Shown here: positions 51,566 to 60,218 of the stretch, piece by piece
How positions within the stretch are numbered: position 1 is the stretch's first letter
Layout of the letters: each line of letters opens with the position of its first letter
DNA from: Pseudomonas sp. SJZ079
Lineage (GTDB): Bacteria > Pseudomonadota > Gammaproteobacteria > Pseudomonadales > Pseudomonadaceae
DNA: 64,000 bases
NCBI RefSeq assembly: GCF_007993865.1
Contig: NZ_VIUH01000018.1
Location: forward strand, 41,982 to 105,981
Direction: 5' to 3'
The notes under the pieces: model-generated
Databases searched by the model: none
Told to the model about the DNA's origin: nothing
What the model saw: the letters and a program-made list of their open reading frames with translations, nothing else
Position numbers and translations under genes: made by a program

Positions 51566-52978
51566 TTACAACGAGTTCAAGAACGCCAAGAGCGCGCTGC
51601 GCTCTTCGGCTGTGAAGGTGAGGACCTGTTGCTTGGCCGCTTCGGCTTCGCCGCCGTGCCAGAGAATGGCCTCCAGCAGATTACGCGCGCGGCCGTCATG
51701 CAGGAACTGGGTATGACCGTTGACCGCCTCGGTCAGGCCGATGCCCCACAGCGGTGCGGTACGCCACTCGCGACCGTTGGCCAGGAACTCGCCGCGATTA
51801 TCGGCCAGGCCCTCGCCCATGTCGTGCAACAGCAGGTCGCTATAGGGGCGGATCAACTGCTTGGCCAGTTCGGGTTCGGCGGCCTCGGTGGCGGTGGTAA
51901 AGCTGGGCACATGACATTTCTGGCAACCGGCCTGGTGGAACAGGCCCTTGCCACTCAGGACCTGCGTCGCGTCGACATCGCGGCGGGCCGGCACGGCCAG
52001 ATTGCGGGTGTAGAACAGCACGCTGGCGAGCAGCTCCGGGCTGACTTCGGGCTCGCCGCCGTTGACCGCATTACGACACGCGGTTTGCCAGGCGGTGCAG
52101 TCATCGCTCGCCATCAGGCTGCTGGTCAAACCCATGTCGCCGGCAAAGGCGTGCGCGTTCTGCTGGTTCAGCGTGGGTTGCCCGGCCTTCCAACCGAAGC
52201 GCCCGAGTACGGTCTTTTCCCGTACATCGTCCCAGACCCGATTGGCCCGCCCGGAAATTCCATCCTCGTCGGTGTCGTCCGGATCGGCATGGGCCATCAG
52301 TGCAGCCTCGGGAATGGCTTCGAGCAGGCCGAGGCCGATCATCGGCGGGGCGACCCGTGCGGAGAATAAGCTCTGCGGGTGCAGGGGGCCGTAGCCTAAC
52401 TGGCTGATTGCCAGCGTCGGCTGGCGCAGCTCGACCTGGCTGCCGTCGGCGAATTGCACCGTGAGCGGGCTATAGCGGATGCGCACCTTGCCTTCGGGGG
52501 CAACGCCGGGATTGGCCATGTCCTGCAGCTGACCGCCGTACGTGGGCTCGGGGATAACCCCTAGGCGTTGCAAGGTGTCGGCCTGTGCGCCGGTGGCCGG
52601 CACCGACAGGCGCACCAGCATCGAGGCGGCGCTGAGCGCATCCGGGCCAGGCGGGTGGCCGCGACCGTCCTTGATATGGCAGTTCTGGCAGGCATTGGTG
52701 TTGAACAGCGGACCCAGGCCGTCGCGTGCGATGGTGGTCGAGGGGGCAATCACCCAGGGATTACGGAAGAAACTGTTACCGACGCTGAAGTCCAGGCGGC
52801 GCAGCGGCGAGAGGTTGGCGGACGGCAGGGAGAAGGCGTTGTGGTCGCGCTTGAATACCGTGGCGCTCCCGGCGGAAAGGGCTTCGCCGGGCTCGGCCTG
52901 GGTGAAGCGCGGCGACTGGTCACAGGCAGCCAGGGCCAAGGCCAGGAAGGGCAGCAGGCGACGAGACAGCGCAAGCAT
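51566..52978 (-). CDS. Di-heme cytochrome-type DUF1111 lipoprotein (thiol oxidoreductase-like)
   Basis: A 470-aa lipoprotein with lipobox LALAAC near residue 18. Two c-type haem sites are present, CQNCH in NTNACQNCHIKDGRGHPPG and CQKCH in HQAGCQKCHVPSF. The family is related to MauG-like and cytochrome c peroxidase-like di-heme enzymes. It may oxidise or reduce iron, or accept electrons, for the neighbouring imelysins. The ATG at 52978 is preferred over an upstream in-frame TTG. The enzymatic activity is not known. Confidence 0.87.
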   Translation of the reverse strand: MLALSRRLLPFLALALAACDQSPRFTQAEPGEALSAGSATVFKRDHNAFSLPSANLSPLRRLDFSVGNSFFRNPWVIAPSTTIARDGLGPLFNTNACQNCHIKDGRGHPPGPDALSAASMLVRLSVPATGAQADTLQRLGVIPEPTYGGQLQDMANPGVAPEGKVRIRYSPLTVQFADGSQVELRQPTLAISQLGYGPLHPQSLFSARVAPPMIGLGLLEAIPEAALMAHADPDDTDEDGISGRANRVWDDVREKTVLGRFGWKAGQPTLNQQNAHAFAGDMGLTSSLMASDDCTAWQTACRNAVNGGEPEVSPELLASVLFYTRNLAVPARRDVDATQVLSGKGLFHQAGCQKCHVPSFTTATEAAEPELAKQLIRPYSDLLLHDMGEGLADNRGEFLANGREWRTAPLWGIGLTEAVNGHTQFLHDGRARNLLEAILWHGGEAEAAKQQVLTFTAEERSALLAFLNSL

Positions 52979-53084
52979 CGACAAATATCCGCGGCAGCAA
53001 TTTCGAGGCGGGTAAGCTTATCAGTTTGGCTGAATTTAAATAAGACGGATTTGCGTTAGCGATAGGGCAAAAAGCCGCAGGCAT

Positions 53085-53114
53085 AAAAAAGCCGATGCCC
53101 TGACAGGCATCGGC
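53085..53114 (-). terminator. Terminator or attenuator after icmP
   Basis: GCCGATGCC at 53091-53099 pairs with GGCATCGGC at 53106-53114, and on the minus strand the stem is followed by T6. It lies between icmP and the DUF1111 gene and could reduce read-through into the rest of the cluster. Confidence 0.85.
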
Positions 53115-53130
53115 GTGATGCGCGGGTTGC

Positions 53131-54465
53131 TTAGAACTGGTGGTCGGCGGTGTCCGGGTTGAGGTCACCGATGCCCAGCTTGCCGGCAACTTGCTCGATG
53201 GCACCGGTCTGCTTGACCAAGGCGGCGATGGCGTCGCGGACGATCTGCTGACCGGCGCTGTTGTCAGCCGCGATCAGTTGATCGAAGTGCTGGCCACCGT
53301 TGGCGCTGTCGACCATGGCTTGCAGCTTGCCTTCGGTGGCTTGCAGGTCGGCTTGCAGGGTGGCGTCGACCTGGGCGTCCGCCTTGGCCACCAGCGAGGA
53401 CAGGCTTGGGCCTTGCAGGGTGCTGCCGTCGACCTTGCGGTACTCGCCCAGGTAGACGTTGCGCACGCCTTTGGCGTCGTAGAAATGCGAGTTGTGGGTG
53501 TTGTCGCTGAAGCAGTCCTGCTCGTCTTCGGTGGAGTTGGCTTCCAGGGCGACCTTCATCCGCTCGCCCGCCAGTTCGCCGAGGGACAGGCTGCCCATGC
53601 CGAAGAGCATCTTGCGCAGGCCGTTTGCCGCCGAGTCGGCTTCCAGGCTGGCGCGGTAGTTGTCGGCCACGCCGGGCTGCCACTGGCCGACCATCTCGTC
53701 CAGGTCGGTGACCAGCAGGTCAACGGCGGCCTTCAGGTAGGCACGGCGGCGCTCGTTGTGGCCGCCGGTGGCGCCATCGCCGACCACGAAGTCAGTCGCC
53801 GGGCGCTCGCCGGCACCAGGGTTGCTGCCGTTCAGGTCCTGGCCCCAGAGCAGGAATTCGATGGCGTGGTAGCCGGTGGCGACGTTGGCTTCGGAGCCAC
53901 CCAGCTCGTTCAGGCTGGCCAGGGTGTCGGGGGTGAGAGTGCTCACATCGAGCTTGTCTTCACCGACCTGGATCGTGCTGTTGGCGATGATGTTGGCACT
54001 GGCGCCGGGGTTGCCCAGGGCGTGCTGGTAGTCGGTCGCGACGTAGTCGATCAAGCCCTCGTCCAGCGGCCAGGCATTCAGCTGGCCTTCCCAGTCATCC
54101 ACCACGGCGTTGCCAAAACGGAACACTTCGCTCTGCATGTAGGGCGCGCGAGCTGCCAGCCAGGCTTCGCGAGCGGCTTTCAGGGTGTCAGCGTTGGGCT
54201 GCGCGAGCAGCGCGTCGATGGCGCTTTGCAGGGTTTTGCCGGTGCTGGCCGCGTCGCTGAATACCGCCAGGGCGAGGTCGGCGTAATGCACGACTACTGC
54301 GCTGGCGGCGGTTTCGTCGAATTGGCTCGTAGCGGCGGCCGGGGCGCTGGCGGCAGTGGCGACGGACGCCGTGGTCTGGGTGGCAGCAGTCTTTTCTTCG
54401 CCGCAACCGGCGAGAGAAATGGCGATAGCCAGCAGGCTGGCGGAGGCCAGGGGCATACGAATCAT
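53131..54465 (-). CDS. icmP: Imelysin-family iron-regulated lipoprotein IcmP
   Basis: A 444-aa lipoprotein (lipobox SLAGC, Cys21) matching the insulin-cleaving metalloproteinase of P. aeruginosa (PA4370). The metal motif GxHxxE is intact in ATGYHAIEFLLWGQDLNGSNPGAG. NAWPLDEGLIDYV and DCFSDNTHNSHF are further family features. The ATG at 54465 has AAAGGAT upstream. A Fur-like palindrome lies about 60 bases upstream, consistent with iron repression. It is first in an imelysin/di-heme cluster. Confidence 0.9.
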   Translation of the reverse strand: MIRMPLASASLLAIAISLAGCGEEKTAATQTTASVATAASAPAAATSQFDETAASAVVVHYADLALAVFSDAASTGKTLQSAIDALLAQPNADTLKAAREAWLAARAPYMQSEVFRFGNAVVDDWEGQLNAWPLDEGLIDYVATDYQHALGNPGASANIIANSTIQVGEDKLDVSTLTPDTLASLNELGGSEANVATGYHAIEFLLWGQDLNGSNPGAGERPATDFVVGDGATGGHNERRRAYLKAAVDLLVTDLDEMVGQWQPGVADNYRASLEADSAANGLRKMLFGMGSLSLGELAGERMKVALEANSTEDEQDCFSDNTHNSHFYDAKGVRNVYLGEYRKVDGSTLQGPSLSSLVAKADAQVDATLQADLQATEGKLQAMVDSANGGQHFDQLIAADNSAGQQIVRDAIAALVKQTGAIEQVAGKLGIGDLNPDTADHQF

Positions 54466-54525
54466 GACGAAATCCTTTGCGAGGTAAGTGAGAGAGGCAC
54501 TCGGCAGTACCTGTAAAACGCTACC

Positions 54526-54548
54526 ATAATGCGAAAGATTTGCATTAT
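54526..54548 (-). promoter_or_regulatory. Fur-box-like palindrome upstream of icmP
   Basis: ATAATGC at 54526-54532 and GCATTAT at 54542-54548 are perfect inverted arms around AT-rich DNA. The arms and spacing resemble a Fur operator, though the centre deviates from the GATAATGATAATCATTATC consensus. It sits about 60 bases before the icmP start codon. Confidence 0.5.
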
Positions 54549-54663
54549 GTGTAAAGGGCCGTGATGGAATTGTCGGGTGGAGCGTGCGCAATTTCTCGGC
54601 CTGGATGGCCTGCTGCCACTAGAATGCCGCCTCCAACCCTGCAGTTGAGATGGAGAAACCTGC

Positions 54664-55236
54664 ATGAGCCTGACCAGTGTCGCCGTTATCGTGGTTCTGA
54701 TTCTCGCCGCCGCCTACGCGGTGATCCTCTACAACGGCCTGGTGCGCTTGAAGCATGGGGTGAGCAAGGCGTGGGCCAATATCGATGTGTTGCTCAAGCA
54801 GCGCCACGAAGAGTTGCCCAAGCTGGTCGAGACCTGCAAGCAGTACATGCTGCATGAGCGCACCACCCTGGAGCGGGTGATCGCCGCGCGTCAGGCCGTG
54901 TCCAGTGCCCGCGAGAAGGGCGACATCGGCGCCCTCGGCCAGGCGGAAAGTGGTTTACGGGCCGGTCTCGGGCAGCTGTTCGCGTTGGCCGAGAACTATC
55001 CGCAGCTGAAAGCCAATGACAATTTCCAGCACCTGCAGCAGCGCATCAGTGGTTTGGAAAACGGCATCGCCGACCGCCGCGAGCTGTACAACGAGGCGGT
55101 CAACCTGAACAACGTGCGCATCGAGCAGTTTCCCGATGTGCTGCTCGCTCGGGCCTTTGCCTTCAACTCCAGGGAACTGCTGGAGTTCAGCGAGGCGGAG
55201 AAGGCCGACGTCGACCTCAAAGCCCTGTTCGGCTGA
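54664..55236 (+). CDS. lemA: LemA family membrane protein
   Basis: A 190-aa protein with one N-terminal membrane segment (SVAVIVVLILAAAYAVILYNG) and a helical-bundle domain (VSKAWANIDVLLKQRHEELPKLVETCK, ANDNFQHLQQRISGLENGIADRRELYNEAV) typical of LemA. The function is poorly known; the protein is anchored in the inner membrane. It is 3 bases upstream of the GIDE/EF-hand protein gene, so the two are almost certainly co-translated. Confidence 0.92.
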   Translation: MSLTSVAVIVVLILAAAYAVILYNGLVRLKHGVSKAWANIDVLLKQRHEELPKLVETCKQYMLHERTTLERVIAARQAVSSAREKGDIGALGQAESGLRAGLGQLFALAENYPQLKANDNFQHLQQRISGLENGIADRRELYNEAVNLNNVRIEQFPDVLLARAFAFNSRELLEFSEAEKADVDLKALFG

Positions 55237-55239
55237 GGC

Positions 55240-56130
55240 GTGGCCATCGACGGGTTGCTGATCGGTCTGGCACTCAGCGTCGGCGCAACGGCCGGCGGTG
55301 GCTGGTGGTGCCTGCGGCGCTTGGTCCAGGCACGCCATCTGCTGGATACGCCGACCTCGAAAATCCGTTCGGCGGCGCAGGGCTATGCCGAGTTCTATGG
55401 TGTATTGCAGCCACAGCCGGACAGCGTGATAGTCGCGCCGCTGAGCGGAAAGCCCTGCCTGTGGTGGCGTTTCAAGATCGAGGAATACCGGGACGATGAC
55501 AAGAAACGCAGCTGGCGGATCCTGGAAAGCGGCAGTTGCGAGAGTTGGCTGCGGTTGGACGACGGCACTGGTCATTGTCTGATCAACCCGCGCGGTGCCG
55601 AAGTGCGCCCCTCCACGCGCGAGGTATGGCAGGGCCACTTGCGCCATCCGCGCGGGCCGGTGAACAGCGGCTGGCTGGGCTTGCTGAGCAGTGGCAAGCG
55701 TTATCGCTACACCGAGGAGCGCCTGCATGCCGGGCAGCCGCTGTATGCCATCGGCGATTTCCGCAGCAGCGGCGGTGGCCGCCAGGGCCTTGATCTGAGC
55801 ACGGCACAGGGCGCGGTGATCCGCGAGTGGAAGGGCGATTTCGCCGGTTTGCTGCAGCGCTTCGACAGCGATAACAATGGCCAGCTCGACCCGCAGGAAT
55901 GGAATCGTGTGCGTCTGTCCGCGCAGCTGGAGGCCGAAGATCGCCACCGCCGACAGAGTCTGCAGCCTGCGCAGCACCAGCTGGGCCAGCCGCGTGAAGC
56001 GATGCCGTTTATCCTGTCGTGCGCCGGGGAGGACGAGCTGGCGCGGCAGTTTTATTGGCAGGCCGCCGGTGGCGCCGTGCTGTGCCTGGCCGGGGCCTTG
56101 GCTGCGGCCTGGTTGCTGGGGGTGACGTAG
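55240..56130 (+). CDS. GIDE-domain membrane protein with an EF-hand loop
   Basis: A 296-aa protein with an N-terminal membrane segment (about 5-22) and a C-terminal one (about 270-293). The central region (GKPCLWWRFKIEEYRDDDKK, ESWLRLDDGTGHCLINPRGAEV) resembles the GIDE domain of mitochondrial MUL1/MAPL-type ubiquitin ligases, but no RING finger follows. At residues 209-220 lies a canonical 12-residue EF-hand calcium loop, DSDNNGQLDPQE. The GTG start is 3 bases after lemA. The function is unknown; it corresponds to PA4368. Confidence 0.8.
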   Translation: MAIDGLLIGLALSVGATAGGGWWCLRRLVQARHLLDTPTSKIRSAAQGYAEFYGVLQPQPDSVIVAPLSGKPCLWWRFKIEEYRDDDKKRSWRILESGSCESWLRLDDGTGHCLINPRGAEVRPSTREVWQGHLRHPRGPVNSGWLGLLSSGKRYRYTEERLHAGQPLYAIGDFRSSGGGRQGLDLSTAQGAVIREWKGDFAGLLQRFDSDNNGQLDPQEWNRVRLSAQLEAEDRHRRQSLQPAQHQLGQPREAMPFILSCAGEDELARQFYWQAAGGAVLCLAGALAAAWLLGVT

Positions 56131-56203
56131 CGCTCGACCAGGCGCTAGTGCTGCGCTGGCCTGCGATGCGCAAGTGGGGATGGCCGGCTCTGCGAAAATC
56201 ACA

Positions 56204-56224
56204 AGCCCGCCGCAGCGGGCTTTT
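56204..56224. terminator. Terminator between the GIDE gene and bifA
   Basis: AGCCCGC at 56204-56210 pairs with GCGGGCT at 56215-56221, followed by TTTT. On the opposite strand an A/T-rich stretch follows the stem, so it may serve both convergent genes. Confidence 0.8.
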
Positions 56225-56233
56225 GATGGGCAG

Positions 56234-58297
56234 TTACAGCGTGGCTGAGTTGGTTTCGGTGCTGAGGCGCCGGGCCTGCCTGAGGTAGAGGGTCAGCTCG
56301 CGGGCTGGCAGCGGTTTGCTGTAGAAATAGCCCTGACCTTCGTGGCAGCCCTGGGCAATGATGTAGGCCTCTTGTTCGGCGGTTTCCACGCCCTCGGCGA
56401 TCACCTGCATGCCCAGGTTCTTACCGAGCTGGATGATGGCGCGCACGATGGTGGCGTCGTCATCGTCTTCCAACAGGTCCTGGACGAAGCTCTTGTCGAT
56501 CTTGATCTTGTCCAGTGGCAGGCTCTTCAGGTAACTCAGCGAGGAGTAACCGGTGCCGAAGTCGTCGATGGCGATCAGCGCACCGGAGCGGCGCAGGCTG
56601 AGCAGGTGCTGGGTGGCGGTGCTGATGTCTTCCATCAGACCGGTCTCGGTGACTTCGAGCTCGAGGCTGCGTGGCGGCAGGCGATAGGCCTGCATCAGGT
56701 TGTTGACCACGCGCGGTAGTTCGGCGTGATGCAGTTGCACGGTCGACAGGTTGATCGCCATGCGCAGGTCGCTGAAGCCCTGGTCGAGCCATTCGCGTAA
56801 CTGGCGGCAGGCCTGGTCGAGAATCCACTCGCCGATGGCGATGATGGTGCCGTTCTGCTCGGCCAGTGGAATGAAGAGATCCGGCGGGACCAAACCGTGC
56901 TGCGGGTGCTGCCAGCGCAACAGGGCCTCGACGCCGACTACCCGATGATCGCGGTAATTGATTTGCGGTTGGTAGACCAGGTACAGCTGGTTTTGCGTCA
57001 GGGCCTCGCGCAGGTCTTTCTCCAGTTCCCGGCGCCGGCGCATTTCGCTGTCGACGCTGGCGATATAGAACTGGTAACGGTTGCGCGAGCGATTCTTGGC
57101 CAGAGTCATGGTCTGCTCGGCTTTCTGCAGCAACTTCTCGGTGCTGTCGCCGTCTTCTGGGAACAGGGTGATGCCGATGGTGGCGCGTAGATGGACTTCC
57201 TGGTCATCGAGCATGAACGGCGTTTCCAGGTCGTCCAGCACGCTTTGGGCAAGCTCCGCGGCCTCGTAGGGTTGCTCGATGTTGGCCTGGATCAGGGCGA
57301 ACTGGTCGCCGCCTAGTCGAGCCAGGGCGCCGAGACGACCGCTGTGGCTGCGCAGGCGGTCTGACAGGGCCAGCAGCAGCTGGTCGCCGGTCTGGTAGCT
57401 GAACTGTTCGTTGATCCCCTTGAAGTCGTCCAGACCCACGCAGAGCACCGCGACCCGTCGCTGCAGGCGACCGCCATCTTCGAGGATCTGATCGAGTTGC
57501 TGCTGCAATTGCTGGCGGTTCGGCAGACCGGTGAGGAAGTCGTACTGGGCCAGGCGTTGCAGGCTGTTTTCCGCTTCGCGGCGCAGGTGGGTGTTGCGCT
57601 CGATGGAGGAGAGCAGCTGGTTGGCCGTATTGATCCACAGCCCGAGTTCGTTCTTCTCGTTGCCTTTGAGCATCGGCAACTTGTGCTCGCTGGGCCGGTC
57701 CGGGTTGATGTTGCTCAGGTGCTCGATGATTTTCGCCAGCGGTTTGGTCAGCATCCAGTGGTAGACCAGGTAGAGCACCAGGCCCATGGCCAGGGCGCGG
57801 AGCACGCCGGAGATGAAGATGATCACCGAACTGGTGACGAAGTCCTCGCCATAGGGGGCGGTGTCGAGGGTGATGCTGAGGTCGCCGTAATACTCGCTGT
57901 AGGGGCCGCGGCCGACCAATTTGGTGGTGTAGTGCTGTTCCTGGCCGAGGATCGGGTCGGTCAGCCAGCGGGTGGGCAGCTGCACCGGCTTGCGCGATTT
58001 TTCCGCGAGCATCGGTTCGTTGGGGTGGCCGATGGCGGCGACGCGCACGGACTCGTGCTGGAACAAGCCTTCGACGACCTGCATGCCCATTTCGCGATCC
58101 AGGCTGTACACCGCCTGGGTCGAGGGGTCACGGAACATGCCGAGAATCCGCTGGGCGTCGTTGTTTATCGCCTGACGGGTCTTGTACACGTCGAAGACTA
58201 TTTGCGCGCAGCTCAATACCACCCCGACGACCAGGGCCGAGAGCAATACGACGCGCAGTAATTTTAGGGACAGGCTGTTCTTGAGTTCCAGCTTCAA
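56234..58297 (-). CDS. bifA: Cyclic-di-GMP phosphodiesterase BifA
   Basis: A 687-aa inner-membrane protein. Two membrane segments (about 14-36 and 155-180) bracket a periplasmic sensor. A HAMP-like linker and a GGDEF domain with the altered motif GGDQF (ARLGGDQFALI) follow, then a complete EAL domain (VEALLRWQHP, INLSTVQL, VTETGLMED, DDFGTGYSS, EGVET). The GGDQF change is what I remember for P. aeruginosa BifA, an active phosphodiesterase with an inactive cyclase domain that controls biofilm and swarming. It matches PA4367. Confidence 0.92.
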   Translation of the reverse strand: MKLELKNSLSLKLLRVVLLSALVVGVVLSCAQIVFDVYKTRQAINNDAQRILGMFRDPSTQAVYSLDREMGMQVVEGLFQHESVRVAAIGHPNEPMLAEKSRKPVQLPTRWLTDPILGQEQHYTTKLVGRGPYSEYYGDLSITLDTAPYGEDFVTSSVIIFISGVLRALAMGLVLYLVYHWMLTKPLAKIIEHLSNINPDRPSEHKLPMLKGNEKNELGLWINTANQLLSSIERNTHLRREAENSLQRLAQYDFLTGLPNRQQLQQQLDQILEDGGRLQRRVAVLCVGLDDFKGINEQFSYQTGDQLLLALSDRLRSHSGRLGALARLGGDQFALIQANIEQPYEAAELAQSVLDDLETPFMLDDQEVHLRATIGITLFPEDGDSTEKLLQKAEQTMTLAKNRSRNRYQFYIASVDSEMRRRRELEKDLREALTQNQLYLVYQPQINYRDHRVVGVEALLRWQHPQHGLVPPDLFIPLAEQNGTIIAIGEWILDQACRQLREWLDQGFSDLRMAINLSTVQLHHAELPRVVNNLMQAYRLPPRSLELEVTETGLMEDISTATQHLLSLRRSGALIAIDDFGTGYSSLSYLKSLPLDKIKIDKSFVQDLLEDDDDATIVRAIIQLGKNLGMQVIAEGVETAEQEAYIIAQGCHEGQGYFYSKPLPARELTLYLRQARRLSTETNSATL

Positions 58298-58785
58298 GTG
58301 ACGATTCCTTGTTCGATACCTGAGGCATCAGACGGGTGTGAGTATTAGCAAACTCGCGGTTGCCGTCAAAGGGCCATTACTCCAATCGGGCGCTTGCCGA
58401 CCGACTGCACGGCAAGGGTGCGGGGGTCGGCGGGCGTTGACCTTGTATCAGTGTGTCGGTGCAATGTGGCGCGGACTTGAGTACCGTTCGGCACTTTAGC
58501 ATTTGATACAGGGCCTTGCGGTAGCCTGTCCAGTGACAGGCGGAAGCGTTTAACTGGCTCGGGCCGATGCAGGTGCGTTAATTTGCGCCTGTCGCGACCG
58601 AGCTAACTGCAGCTGTTGCTGGCGTCGATGCTCAGGATTGGGCTCTGGTCGGCGGGCCTGCATGGGGGCGGTTGCGTCGGGACGATGGGGTGTTCCTGGA
58701 GGAGTAGCTTTTTTGGCATTACGGCCATCCGCCGCGTGAACAGGTGGTAACCGGGGCGCGAGTGGCGCAGCACCTGCCAATAGCG
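58298..58785. other. Intergenic region between bifA and sodB
   Basis: About 490 bases with no secure gene. On the minus strand, 58550 to roughly 58780 is open and reads like a small exported protein (LLAGAAPLAPRLPPVHAAD, then a Pro/Gln/Arg-rich tail ending RRQQQLQLARSRQAQINA). But it has no clear start codon or ribosome site, and the frame begins inside the sodB terminator. The left part (58298-58500) should hold the bifA promoter. Confidence 0.4.
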
Positions 58786-58811
58786 AAAAACCCGGTCTAA
58801 ACCGGGTTTTT
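58786..58811. terminator. Terminator downstream of sodB
   Basis: CCCGGT at 58791-58796 pairs with ACCGGG at 58801-58806. A5 precedes the stem and T5 follows it, making it effective on both strands and well placed to end sodB. Confidence 0.9.
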
Positions 58812-58830
58812 CGTACCTGCACCTAAACGC

Positions 58831-59412
58831 TTAGGCTGCGTAGTTCTTGGCTACGAAGTCCCAGTTGACCAGGTTCCAGAATGCCTCGACATACTTCGGA
58901 CGGGCATTGCGGTAGTCGATGTAGTAGGCATGTTCCCACACGTCGCAGGTCAGCAGCGGGGTGTCGCCGCTGGTCAGCGGGCAGCCGGCGCCGATGGTGC
59001 TGGCCAGGGCCAGGGAGCCGTCGGCCTTCTTCACCAGCCAGCCCCAGCCGGAGCCGAAGGTGCCGATGGAGGTCTTGCTGAACTCTTCCTTGAACTTGTC
59101 GAAGGAACCGAAGGCCGCGTTGATCGCGTCGGCCAGGGCACCAGTCGGTTGGCCGCCGCCGTTCGGGCTCAGGCAGTTCCAGTAGAAGGTGTGGTTCCAG
59201 ATTTGTGCCGCGTTATTGAAAACACCGCCCGAGGAAGTCTTGATGATCTCTTCCAGGGTTTTGCCTTCGAACTCGGTGCCGGGCACCAGGTTGTTCAGGT
59301 TCACCACGTAGGCGTTGTGGTGCTTGCCGTGGTGGTAGTCCAAGGTCTCGGCGGAAATGTGTGGCTCGAGGGCGTTTTTCTCGTACGGCAGCGGCGGCAA
59401 TTCGAAAGCCAT
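58831..59412 (-). CDS. sodB: Superoxide dismutase [Fe] SodB
   Basis: A 193-aa cytoplasmic iron superoxide dismutase. Metal ligands are visible in [17 protein letters not shown] (His27), [12 protein letters not shown] (His74) and [30 protein letters not shown] (Asp157, His161). FGSGWGWL favours the iron rather than the manganese type. TTAGGAGA precedes the ATG. In P. aeruginosa sodB is repressed under low iron through PrrF RNAs; no such site can be proven here. Confidence 0.96.
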   Translation of the reverse strand: MAFELPPLPYEKNALEPHISAETLDYHHGKHHNAYVVNLNNLVPGTEFEGKTLEEIIKTSSGGVFNNAAQIWNHTFYWNCLSPNGGGQPTGALADAINAAFGSFDKFKEEFSKTSIGTFGSGWGWLVKKADGSLALASTIGAGCPLTSGDTPLLTCDVWEHAYYIDYRNARPKYVEAFWNLVNWDFVAKNYAA

Positions 59413-59601
59413 GGTTTATCTCCTAATCAGGACAGGTGCGTTGAGCGCGAGGCCGATCACGGGCGGCCAGACAAGCGGCGGGAGTTTGTCCTCCTTGCGC
59501 CGCAGACCCGAGATCATAGCACCGGGTCTCCGCCATAACCACGCAGCAACTGTGTGGAAAAGCCGGTGCCAGGGCCTTTTCGCGCGCAGCTCTGCGTAGG
59601 C

Positions 59602-60213
59602 TCAAGCGCCTGGGGGATTGCTCAGCAATTGCCCGGCTACGGCAAACATCATCAAGGCCACCGCCAGATCGATCAGGCGCCAGGTCGCCGGGCGCGCCAG
59701 CCAGGGCGCCAGCCAGGCGGCACCGAGCGCCAGGCTGAAGAACCAGATCAGCGAGGCACTGGCGGCGCCCAGCGCGTAGGCGCCGGGCACCGCCTGTTGC
59801 GCGCCGAGGGAGCCGATCAGCAGTACGGTGTCCAGATAGACGTGGGGGTTCAGCAGCGTCACCGCCAGGGCCGTCATCAGGACCGCACGGCGTGAGCGCG
59901 GGCCGGTTTGGCTGGCCTGGCTCAGTGCCTGCGGGTGCAGCGCGCGGCGCAGCGCCTGAACGCCCAGCCACAGCAGAAAAGCCGCGCCGCCCCAGCGGGC
60001 GATGGTCAGCAGCGTCGGGTTCTGCGCTAGCAGGCTGGCCAGGCCGAACACCCCGGCGGTGACCAGCAGGGCATCGCAGAGTACGCAGAGCACCGCCACC
60101 GGCAGGTGATGTTCACGGCGCAGGCTCTGCGCCAGGACGAAGGCGTTTTGTGCGCCCAAAGCGATGATCAGTCCGGCGGCGATCAGCAAACCGTTCAAAT
60201 AGCTCTGCCACAT
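59602..60213 (-). CDS. argO: LysE/ArgO-type basic amino acid exporter
   Basis: A 203-aa inner-membrane exporter of the LysE superfamily with about six membrane segments (LIIALGAQNAFVLAQSL, ALAVTLLNPHVYLDTVLLIG). The ALGAQN and LLNPHVYLD motifs fit the ArgO branch, which exports arginine and its analogue canavanine. The ATG at 60213 has GGCGGAG eight bases upstream. It starts 6 bases beyond the stop of the ACT-domain gene, and argP lies divergently upstream, the regulator of argO in E. coli. Confidence 0.88.
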   Translation of the reverse strand: MWQSYLNGLLIAAGLIIALGAQNAFVLAQSLRREHHLPVAVLCVLCDALLVTAGVFGLASLLAQNPTLLTIARWGGAAFLLWLGVQALRRALHPQALSQASQTGPRSRRAVLMTALAVTLLNPHVYLDTVLLIGSLGAQQAVPGAYALGAASASLIWFFSLALGAAWLAPWLARPATWRLIDLAVALMMFAVAGQLLSNPPGA

Positions 60214-60218
60214 GCTTG

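Noticed and set aside
53140..54516. 458-aa open frame antisense to icmP
   Set aside because: Glycine/valine-rich shadow of icmP; the lipoprotein reading with lipobox and GxHxxE is clearly the real one.
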